A DNA stretch of 64,000 bases, taken from positions 15,638,753 to 15,702,752 of the forward strand of contig NC_068349.1 of NCBI RefSeq assembly GCF_014633365.1, written 5' to 3'. Both the position numbers and the translations under genes were made by a program. Shown here piece by piece: positions 50,232 to 59,977 of this stretch. This stretch comes from Diospyros lotus. Lineage: Eukaryota; Streptophyta; Magnoliopsida; Ericales; Ebenaceae. Numbering within the stretch: position 1 is the first letter of the stretch; every line of letters begins with the position of its first letter. The notes under the pieces are model-generated. The model did no database searches, was not told the DNA's origin, and saw nothing but the letters and a program-made list of their open reading frames with translations.

Positions 50232-53200
50232 TCATTCATCAGTTAAATCAAAAACATCTTTTGTAATAACATTTTTGTTAATAAGAGACATAAATACTTG
50301 AATTCGAGTTATATATGGTGTTTCCCATTCACGTGCAATATCATATCGATATTTATGCCAATTGCGTGCAACAGGAGGAATTGGTGAACCTGATTTAAGA
50401 AATACCTGAAAAAATATAATACCATATTATTAGTAACAAATTTATATTAACATAATTATAGAAACATATAAATAAATTATTAAATAATAATACCTGTACA
50501 AAATGACAATCATCCACAAATCCAATAGTAATAATTCTATGTTGTATAACTGAAGGTGCAGCTGATCTCAATGGAAGGTAAGTAAGACACTGCATTCGAG
50601 ATAAATGAACCAACACAACATTATATTTTGAAGCAATCAAATGACCCATGTCAGGTAAAGTCATCCAATGTTAAGGAGGTGCAACACACTCAAAGCAAGA
50701 AAGTGCGTGCATTAACTCATCTACACGCATAGCAGTTCCATATAACTCTATATATTCATCACGAAAGGTATGCAACTCTCCAATCAGATTCATACGAATA
50801 TCCCTCCAGTTGTGCTCACTTATTCCAAGTAACGCAGCAATAGCACGAAATCCATAATGTCCATCCGACTCCACATTAACAATATTATGTATAAAATGAC
50901 GTATTTTTGATGGGAATGAAGCATCATAGCCTAGCAATCTCTGTTTGACACTGGTACGATAAAGTTTACCTTCATTCAGTGTCTTAACTGAGCTTTGTAT
51001 TGTTGGAGATATGCTATCATGAATAGACTGTACTATTTCAAAATATAATGGATCACTTCGAGTGGATGTATCAACTTGAATTTTATTTTTTAATGATGGC
51101 TTACCTTTTGTCCGAACTTTCACACTTGGTGGGATCAATGAAGTCGTAGCTGGATCTATTAATTCTCTCAACTTCTGTTTTAATACGATTTTACCTCCTT
51201 CTGGTTCTGATTGAAATATATTATAAAGACTTTCCAACTCTGGATCAATTGTTAACACTGAGGACACATCAACAGTATTCACTAAATCTAATTTTGTCCA
51301 ATAAGGGTGCACAAATGATAAAGGAATTGGTCTTCCCTCCATCATTAATTCTGCAATTTCATGTGCACAAGGTAAACCATGTGTGCTTCTTATCACACAT
51401 CTACATGCAACTTTATCCACTCCAATTTTTTGTGCCATCTCTGTTTGCTTTAATACCATATTCATTGCATTTTTTGATATAATACCTCTCAATTCTCTAA
51501 AAATTTCTGATCTGAAATTGTGTTGTACCAATATTAAACTCTTCTCAAAAGACCCCTTTATCTCAGTATGTTGTAACTCAATAAGAGAATTTATAATTTT
51601 CCATGATGATTCAAAGTCACCTTGTGATGATCCCAGATATCTCTTCAGCTTCGCATGTGCGCTCTCAGCCCTTTCAATAAAAACATAAATAGTATTAGAT
51701 TAATAAGAGATTAATTAGAGTTATTATAATAAAAATAATAACAACAACATTTGAGTTTACTAAAGAATACCTGTTAGTAGTAACATTGCCAAAATGTAAT
51801 ACTTTATTTGTCTACGCTGCAATAAATTTTTCTTTGTAATCATTCAGCCATGTATTTCTCACATAATCAAGTGCTCCTTCATATGCATGATACTCAACCA
51901 TTAAGTCAGAAAGTAGACTTTGATATTCAATCTCAGTAGAGGCAAAAACAAGAAGATTCCACTGTAACATGAACTTCTCCCATGTCTCCTTTCTATCAAA
52001 GAATTTCTTACACTTAGCAAGTATATTTTTAGATATATGCCATCTACATAATAAGGTTGTGGTACTTGGAAAGACTTTATATATTGCATTCATCAATGCT
52101 AATTCTCTATCAGTCACAATTACTCCAGGACATGCATTAGATCCCATCACATTCTTTAATCTCTCCATAGCCCATGTATAGTTATCCTCGTATTCATGGT
52201 TCATAAATACAAATGCAACAGGAAAAGTTAACTTAGTGGATGTCACACCAACAATCTCAAGAAGTGGATATCTATATCTGTTAGTTTTGTATGTACAATC
52301 CATTATCAAGACATGTGGAAATATTTTTAATAAATCTATAGACATCGGATGTGCCCAAAATAAGTCTGCAATACAATTTGATCCATCAGTTCTGTGCCAC
52401 TCCACATAATTACATTCTCTTAATTTCTTCATCAACTGTTGCATCTGTGATCTACCACCTTTCTCAATAAGTTTATATCTTTGACGCGCATTATATATAG
52501 TTTTGATAGTATTAACATTATTCTCATCATCTGCCTTGAGACTCATCAAAATATTTCTAGGTTTCACCAGATTCTCAGACATAGTTTTCAAAATTCCTTT
52601 CTCTTTTTCTGTAAGTCTCCCTGCATATGAATGACCCTCCAATTGAACTGCTAGTGGATGATTGTGCACTCCACATATAACTTTCAACTCCCACTGCTCA
52701 AATTTCATACCAAGTAATTCAAACGGACAATCACACTTTTTTGAACCTGTGGATTTCCTTTTTAATTCTCCTATTATTTCTTCTTTCTTCTTGGATGGTC
52801 TATACTTTCCACTACGTTCACAAGAAAGACGAACTCTAGGTCTTTTTCCAGGACCCCCAGATTCTAAACTCTTAATCACAATCACAATTCCATTTTGTTT
52901 TCCAATTTTCTTAGCCCATCCAATGAGTGCTTCTCTAGTATCAAATAGCTAATACAACCAAAAAAAAAAAAATTTAGATATACTTTTTTTAATAATTCAA
53001 ATAAAATTATTAAAAATCTATCATACCTCATTCGTAGTAAATTGTTGAATAAGATCAAATTGCTGGATTCTACAATTCGACTCCTATAAAAAAAATTAAT
53101 AAAATAAAATATAGATTAGAATTTGAAAATAAAATATTCCCTAAACCTAAAATTCTGCCTCCCCGAAGGCTGGCCTTCGGGGAAGTCAGCCTTCCCCGAA

Positions 53201-53600
53201 TTCTGGCATTCAGGGAATTATGGCCTCCCCGAAGGCTGGCCTTCGGGGAAGGCTACATTCCCCGAAGGTTGGCCTTCGGGGAAGGTAGCCTTCCCCGAAG
53301 GCTAGAATTCCAGCATTCGGGGAATGCAGCCTTCCCCGAAGGCTGAAATTCGGAGAAGGCCAGCCCTCCCGAATTCCAGCTTTCGGAGAGGCAAGTAACC
53401 TTCCCATTCCTTACATTATCTCTATATTTATTTATAAATAACTCATATTACATTTTTATAAACACAAACACATATTTTAAAACAAATATTTACAGATTAC
53501 TTACCTGTGTCTGTGCGTCATATTCTTTTTCTAAATAGCTATCCTGTTCTTCCTCAAACTCGTCCCAGTTCTCCGTCAATAGTTTGGTGTAGTAATCCAT
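50232..53600 (-). pseudogene. MULE transposase with FAR1-type finger, DDE, SWIM and OTU-like region; two stop codons
   Basis: Exons on minus: 53505-53600 (ATG 53598-53600), 53027-53083, 51771-52948, 50494-51670 and 50232-50405 (TGA 50232-50234), giving 893 codons with consistent phases. A FAR1/WRKY-GCM1-like finger spans about residues 90-150 (C, CDC, HNH). The MULE transposase domain has Asp268 (MDCTYKTN), Asp331 (VTDREL), CRWHI and Glu446 (ESAHAKLK). The SWIM finger CRC...CAH lies at 533-547. An OTU-like region at about 700-840 has DGHYGFRAIA and a distal DDCHFVQ. The usual catalytic Cys is Tyr716 (one G-to-A step). Residue 430 is TAG (51812-51814) where Trp is usual in KF-x(2)-WT. Residue 777 is TAA (50671-50673). 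Normal length for the group, otherwise intact. Confidence 0.93.
53156..53396. repeat. Palindrome array 3 (CCCCGAAGGC family)
   Basis: At least three copies of CCCCGAAGGC, spacer TG, then GCCTTCGGGG, plus diverged pairs such as ATTCCAGCATTCGGGGAAT. It lies wholly inside intron 1 of the transposase (53084-53504), mirroring the intronic position of arrays 1 and 2. Confidence 0.9.
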
Positions 53601-53878
53601 AATCGATCATAAAATGTATGAATCGCTGATGAGAGAAAATAGATTTGTGTGAGCTGAAAGTGAGTCTCTACGTCTCTAAGAGAAAGAGATACAGAGTCTC
53701 TAAGTCTCTAAGAGAAAGAGATACAGATTTTAGGAGAAAAGATTTGATTGGGATGAGCCACTGTGAAGAAAGAAAATTTTTCCGACGAAAGACGTATGTC
53801 AGGTGGTGGTGGTTGAGTATTGAAGATAAGGGTAAAATTGAATTTTTATTTAAGGGTATTTTAGGTATATTAAAAAAA

Positions 53879-53920
53879 TGATTGCAATGAGTAAAAAGTT
53901 GGCTGCGAATAGAATTTCCC
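53879..53920 (-). repeat. Right TIR of the 7.4 kb MULE
   Basis: Its reverse complement begins GGGAAATTCTATTCGCAGCC. It pairs with 46501-46542 and is followed by the 9-bp duplication. Confidence 0.9.
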
Positions 53921-53929
53921 TATTATTCG

Positions 53930-54925
53930 GCCACCCTTCAACAAATTACCAATCTACCCATAGTGCAAATTTACAAAATTAACCTTAGCCAGTGCTTCCT
54001 CTCTCTCTCACACACCAGAGGTCTCAATCTCTCACTCTCTCACTCTCTCTCTCTCTCTCTCTCTCAGCCGTTGAGTCTTTCCTTCCCTCTCATTTTCAGC
54101 CGTCGGTCTGGCTCCCTTCCGGCAGCCTTTAGGTCAGTCTAGCGTAAGTATTATCCACCAGCGTCTCTCTGTCTCTCGGCTCGATTGATTCGATCGTGTC
54201 TTGCTCTCTCCCTTTCTGGCCATCTCTCTCATTCTCCCAGTCGTGCGATCGATCGTCCTCCATTGCAACAGTTTTGATTCTCTCAAGAGCTCTATAAAAA
54301 CACTAATTTACAGAGATTCAACCGTCCGATCTTCAATCCGAGCGTATTTATACCATGAAAGTGGTCCTGATCTACAAGAAGGTAAGTCATTTAGTTTTAT
54401 CAGTCATGATTTTCAGTATACATCGATAATATATATGTATATACGCACGATTTGGGTTTTACCGAAAGTTTAAACTGTGATTTATGGAGTTTCGATCGTT
54501 GAATGTTGTTGGTTTTTGGGTATGTGGGTCGATGGGGATAAGGGTGTCGGGTGGTTGTGTCAGATCGCCGGAAACCACCGACCACGGTGGCCGATGGCGA
54601 CTGGTAGTCCGTTTACGTGGGTGTTGAGCACATACATTTAAAAGAAGTTGAAGAAATAAATCATGCTTGAGGAAGTTAAATCATGTTGTGTTTTTGTTGG
54701 AAATGGTGATTAATTGTATCTTTTGTTTTAGTGTTATAACCCCTGCGGTTACATTTCTGTATCTCATATATGTAAACCAGAACAGGTATTCACGAAAAAG
54801 TGTATGATAGAATAAGCTTTAAAGGAGATTTGGAGGTGACAGAATCAACCTTTCCACACAATCTATCATCACATAATTTGAAAAGTGTAAAAGAATTTCA
54901 AATCAGGTATAAGATAAAGCGGAAC
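53930..54925. repeat. Left long inverted-repeat arm of the outer MULE
   Basis: From about 54230 to 54925 the sequence recurs inverted at 57505-58270. It includes GGTTACATTTCTGTATCTCA, GATTTATGGAGTTTCGA and CATGAAAGTGGTCCTGATCT. A (CT)n tract lies at about 54000-54065. One exon-like piece ends CTACAAGAAG|GTAAGT. Confidence 0.8.
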
Positions 54926-57504
54926 CTAAAATGTAGTATACACGTTCCAGTAAGCTTCCCACAACATATGTCCAGTCATTTTATGTGGTTTAACAATTTG
55001 TTTAAGTACTAGAAGTATCATGTGATAGTTATATTGTCACCTTGTACATCAAATAGACATGAAAAATTAAATCAACGTGTAACTTAAACAAAAAAAAAAA
55101 AAAAATGATTTTCTAGAATATTTATTGATAGTCATAATATTGAACAAACCTGAATTTGTTGTATGCCTGTGAGATCCTTGCAGAAATCAGTTAGAATCTA
55201 GTTGCATGTTGGCCGCACATATGTTTGGAAACGAGCTTCCAATTGCCCAGGCAACTGTTCCGGTGAGCATCTGGTGGTTGGTTCCTCAAGTCCAAGGCAA
55301 TGATGGTAAAATTGGGTAAGTATAAAACTATCATAGGTTTTGGCCTGGGATTTATAGATTTAAAGAAAGGTTCAAACCCATTTATAAAAAGTCCGATAAG
55401 AAGATGGCCCAAGTAAATCTATCTTATCTTTGAAGAAAGCGGGCTTGGCCCAGTTGCTCAAACAAGAACCAAACCCATCCCATTTTGGTCTAAGCCCATT
55501 AGCTGCCCTTTTTAAGGCTGGTTTGGGTTTTACTTGGGACTAATTCTTGGCTTTACCTTAGTGGGTCTTGGACCCATCAATTTGAGCCTTGGAACCACCC
55601 CATCTTCATCTCCTCCATCGCCGGCGATTCATCAGAGCTTAACAGGGAGGTTTTTGTTTTTGTTTTTCGATTTCTCATTTCATTTTTAACTCACTGTTTT
55701 GTGCAAGTTTCTTCGATCTAATCTTATCTTTGAGGTGTTCTATGATCCAGGGAAATGGTTGTTATCAGCACAGGTGCTTATTTTCTTTCTGGTTTGATGT
55801 AAGTCAGCATATAGTTGGACGTTTAATGCTTATTTTCTTTCTGGTTTGATGAATGATTAGGTCGTGCTACATGTGACTTTCTTTGGACTAAATGCATGTC
55901 CATGTCTGATGCGATTTTCCTTCCAAAGTACCATTTTACGTGTCATTTTCAGTTTGTTGTTGATAGTATTTAGAAAGTGTGCCCTGAATCTGGTGGACTA
56001 ATTTAGTTTCCTGGATTCAATGGGTATGTTAAAGTTAAAGGACACTGCCAGATTGATTGCATGATATTTTATACCTCCATTCATTAGTATGATTTTAGAT
56101 TGGGATAATATTTTATACTTCAATTGCTTTGTTAATTGGCAGGTGACCGATTTGCATCGCCACAATTGATCACATAACAATTCCATCAAGTCGCGGCCCA
56201 GATTTTGGAGTTCTTGGACGTGTTGAGGATGTAACAGCATTAGATATTATTTTTTATCAGCATATTTTATTATTTTAGACTTTTATTTTATTACTCAATT
56301 TTATACTTGTCTGTTGCTATTGTTTTAATATTCAATTTGTCAATGGTTGTAAAAACGACTTGTGATCCATTGTTGTAAAAACGACTTGTGATCAGTATAT
56401 TTTATTGTTAAATGGCGTCACCATATGCTTGGGAGTGAGTCCCCGTTGATGTGCAACATTGTGTGTTTGACAATCTTTTATACCCAGCATAGCATCCAAC
56501 AAAGACATAACACATTTAAATTTAAACAATGATCCATTCATGAAAAAGAATCATGACTCGAAGGTCAAGTAGCAATAAATTTCCATGCACAATTGAGTCT
56601 TCATTCCTACAAAATGAGAATCTACAATCATTACTTCACATAAACTCACCACCTAAACATACAAAATAGCCAGTGATGTGGGCTCATCCACATGAAAGTT
56701 TTCAACCCCTAATGCCCCCCTTATCACTTTAAGGTTTTGAAATGCTTTCTTTTTTTTATACTTTTTTGTTTTGGTAAATATTCATTTATTTTTTTGTTTA
56801 TAAGATCTCATGAATCAAGTTTAAAGACCTCTAGCTCCTTGTATCATATCCAGCAAATCTAATGCATTCAAGTCCAGAAACAAATGTCATCTCCAAAATC
56901 ATCTAATTGCCAAAGACTTCACGAGTACAACTAGAAACACATATACTGCAAACAATTGTCCAATATAACATCACACAAATGCCACAAATGTCATCTATTT
57001 CCCATTCTTGTCCTCTCAATACAAATCAATCAGTTCGATTTCTTTAAGACCCTCACATATCTGCAATGTTGTAATGCCAATTTCACTCTTATATGCACAA
57101 TGTATCTCCATATCCATCTTCACTCCCGAAGGACACAATAATCTTGAACTAATATCTACGGATTGGTATTTCACAAGGTGAATGTGAACTTAGTCGGATC
57201 CCTTCTTCTCTGTAGTCACTCCAACAACAACATTGCTCACCTACAAATTTCATAATTATATCAGCGACGACCGTTGAATTCTGCAGAAAAAGGAACTGTC
57301 AGAGTGGAGGAGAAGGGCCAGATGGGGATGGTTGCAAGAAAACTTACCAATTTGCCACTTACATCAACCTACATAAGATTCTCGACAACACCGGTTTGGT
57401 TTTGAGAATGAGGCATTGCCTGCAACAAATTCAACAACATTTGAGAGAATTAAAAACCCATCAAAAAACAGACAACACTACATTTTAAGGTCTGTTTTAT
57501 CTTA
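54926..57504. other. Central part of the outer MULE with exon-like pieces
   Basis: No full gene is seen. On minus, a 72-nt piece 57348-57419 has a TTGCAG acceptor, GTAAGT donor and a 24-codon frame ending VDVSGKL, with one in-frame TAG. The next acceptor (TTTGTAG at 57241) leads into SNVVVGVTTEKKGSD, in frame. On plus, about 55208-55320 has an open frame with AAHMFGNELPIAQATVP. These look like captured exons, but I do not recognise the donor genes. Confidence 0.4.
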
Positions 57505-58582
57505 TACCTGATTTGAAATTCTTTTACACTTTTCAAATTGTGTGATGATAGATTGTGTGGAAAGACTGATTTTGTCACCTCCAAATCTCCTCTAAAGCTT
57601 ATTCTATCATACACTTTTTCGTGAATACCTATTATGGTTTACATATATGAGATACAGAAATGTAACCGCAGGGGTTACAATACTAAAACAGAAGCAACAA
57701 TTAATCATCATTTCCAACAAAAACACAACATGATTTAACTTCTTCAAGCATAATTTATTTCTTCATCTTCTTTTAAATGTATGTGCTCAACATCCACATA
57801 CCCAAAAACTAGTCGGCCAAACCCAACACCTACGTAAATGGACTGCTAGTCGCCACCGGCCAAGGCCGGTGGTTTCCAGTGATCTGATGCAACCACTTGA
57901 CACCCTTATCCCCATCGACTCACATACCCAAAAACTAGCAACATCCAATGGTCGAAACTCCATAAATCACAGTATAAACTTTCGGTAAAACCCAAATCGC
58001 ACGTATATACATATATATCATCGATGTATGCTGAAAATCATGATTGATAAAAGTAAAAGGCTTATCTCCTTGTAGATCGGGGCCACTTTCACGATGAAAG
58101 AAGATCAGACAGTTGGAATACCCAAAATCAGTGATTTGCAGAGCTCTTGAGAGAGATGTCGAACCTGCTGCAATGGAGGAGACTCGGCTTCCGCTGCAAT
58201 GGAGGAGGCTCGGTCGCACGACCAATAGAGAGAGAGAGACAGAGACGAGTATGTTCACGGCCGGAAGGAGTACGTGGTTGCAATCGAGAGAGCTAGAACG
58301 AGTCGAATGAACTCTGCATTCACAGCCGAAAAGGGAAGAAGGCACGGCTGGAAGGGGAAGAAGGGCGAGGGACGAACTCTACATTCATGGCCGGAAGGGG
58401 AAGAAGGCACGACCGGAAGGGGAAAGAAGAGGGAAGAAGGGAAAGGGAGAGAGGCAGTGGGTTTGCAGCATGGGAGAGAGAGATAGAGGTTTCAGAAATT
58501 TGAATTTCGTAGGGGGGAGGGTTGCTGTTTTGTTCGCGATATATCGCAAGGTGGCATTGAGGGTGGCCGAATAGCATAACTC
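57505..58582. repeat. Right long inverted-repeat arm of the outer MULE
   Basis: This is the inverted partner of 53930-54925. Its outer 300 bp (58250-58560) are purine-rich with GGCCGGAAGGGGAAGAAGG repeats absent from the left arm, so the arms have diverged by local duplication. Confidence 0.8.
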
Positions 58583-59958
58583 CTCATCTAAAATCCTGTG
58601 TGATGGGAGATGTCTAGCCCCTTGATTTCTCACTAAGATCCTTGGTTCAATCGCCTTATCACTCGTTGTTAACGGTAGAAACTCGACCAAATCTGTTGGC
58701 ACAACCACGCCTAACCAAGTCCTACCCTCCCGCCAATCCCACTCATCGAAAAACTTATCCATTGTAGCTCTAGCCTTTAGTACTAAAAAATTCTCCAGAT
58801 CGAAATGCCCATCCCCACTCGACTGTTGCAGAGCCTTCCACCAATCATGCTCGCCAAAAAACCCATAAGAGCGACCAAAGCTAGCTGGATTTTCCCTTCC
58901 AACTTCTACAATTCAATCCCCAGAAGTATCCCCCATGACTAGTGATTGACAAATATGATCCTCTATGATGGAGTCTCGAAGGGACCCCCTATCACCCTTG
59001 ATATCCCCACGGTGACCAAAACTATCATCAAGAACCTCACCAGCCTCATCACCCCATCGTTGTGACTGCTGCACCGATGAGTTATTTAATCGATTTTCAT
59101 TACCCACCATCATCGATGAAACCAAGCAACCATTAACCATCCCCTCCTCCCTTGGAGTATCTGAACCCTAAAAAAAAAGGATTAATAGAGTGCATATCTA
59201 ATGCCTAGGCCAACTCCGAATCGTCATCACTCCCTTCCAACGACTCTAAAACTGCTTGCCCTTCCGAACAACCCACCATCCCTTCCCACACCTTTTACCC
59301 AAAAGCTTGTCGCTCACGGTCATTGGTTGGATCTCCATAAGCCTCATTAGAGGACTCTGCACCAACCCCTTCCACCATGTCTTCATCCTTGATGACGACG
59401 AGCAAGCATCCATCGAACCTTCCTCACCCAACTCCTCATAATCTTTTGCAGTTGTCTCTAGATCTCGATTATCTTCCTTACCGAGTTCCTTCCTCACTCT
59501 CTAATAAATCATGCGAACAAGATGTTGCTTCTCGGGGGATAACTTAGGCCGAGGTACATCCAATAGAAAAGTAATCCCATACTTGGCAACCTCTTTAATT
59601 AAGATCGCACCGAAACCCCCTTTGATGTTCCCTTTAACATGCAGTTTCAACAACTCCTTACCATAAATTGCCGAAGCAACTTGCTCTCATTGCATATCCA
59701 CCGAATCTGATCGCCCCATATCCTTATCCTCCTTCGTTGCTCATCCATCCTTAGCTTGACAATCACTACCACCAAAACCAGATTTGGGCGGAAGTGAAGA
59801 CGATCATCCATGACCCTTTAAGCCACCATCCACTCCTTTCTTAAAGGATCTTACCGGTGAAGCTGGCCTAGACCCCTTCAGACCTCTCGAGTGCGTTGAT
59901 CTCCCCATCTCAACTCCTTTTATTTCTCTCTACCTAGAGAGAGTAGTTGCAAACACCC
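58583..59958 (-). pseudogene. LINE ORF1-like, N-terminal piece
   Basis: The start is ATG 59906-59908 on the minus strand, about 50 nt inside the element, with MGRSTHSRGLKGSRPASP. Further stretches include GKELLKLHVKGNIKGGFGAI and YGITFLLDVPRPKLSPEKQ, separated by several in-frame stops (many TGA/TAG where TGG or CAG would be expected). I do not recognise a domain here. It is assigned by position inside the 19-bp duplication, and its frame runs toward the DUF4283-type piece at 45373-46485. Confidence 0.5.
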
Positions 59959-59977
59959 GATTAGACTCAACATTGTT

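Larger units (their letters stand above)
46501..53920. mobile_element. 7.4 kb MULE carrying PMD and transposase-SWIM-OTU genes
   Basis: TIRs of about 42 bp begin GGGAAATTCTATTYGCAGCC at both ends (46501-46542 and 53879-53920; five mismatches). The flanks TATTATTCA (46492-46500) and TATTATTCG (53921-53929) form a 9-bp duplication with one change. Two convergent genes fill the element: PMD on plus (47765-49875) and transposase on minus (50232-53600), with about 350 bp between their 3' ends. Arrays of CCGAA/TTCGG palindromes lie under 1.2 kb from each end. The insertion point lies inside the terminal 20 bp of an older MULE. Both genes carry stop codons, so this copy is not autonomous as it stands. 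Confidence 0.93.
46486..58582. mobile_element. MULE with roughly 1 kb inverted repeats, hosting a second MULE
   Basis: The left end GAGTAATATTATTCGGCCAC and the right end (reverse complement) GAGTTATGCTATTCGGCCAC match at 17 of 20, and both continue as CCT. The flanks CTCTCTAA (46478-46485) and CTCATCTAA (58583-58591) fit a 9-bp duplication with a one-base loss. The arms run inward about 1 kb (53930-54925 and 57505-58582). Without the inner MULE the element is about 4.7 kb. No transposase is seen; the centre has exon-like fragments. Confidence 0.7.
33828..59958 (-). mobile_element. Decayed LINE, split by three insertion clusters, 19-bp target duplication
   Basis: The outer flanks are GATCAGACTCAACATTGTT (33809-33827) and GATTAGACTCAACATTGTT (59959-59977), 18 of 19 identical. 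On the minus strand the 5' end is GGGTGTTTGCAACTAC. The 3' end has a short A-run beside the left duplication and a T-rich untranslated stretch typical of plant LINEs. Removing the inserts leaves about 3.0 kb: 58583-59958, 45373-46485 and about 33828-34349. Only an ORF1-type protein is seen; no endonuclease or reverse transcriptase. It may therefore be an ORF2-deleted LINE or a retrocopy of an ORF1-type gene. Confidence 0.72.

Noticed and set aside
53123..53407. Repetitive frames with GWPSGKxxFPE-like units on both strands
   Set aside because: They are translations of palindrome array 3 inside transposase intron 1.
58274..58762. Arg/Gly-rich and Leu/Pro-rich overlapping frames
   Set aside because: Purine-rich local repeats of the outer MULE arm and its LINE flank read in different frames.
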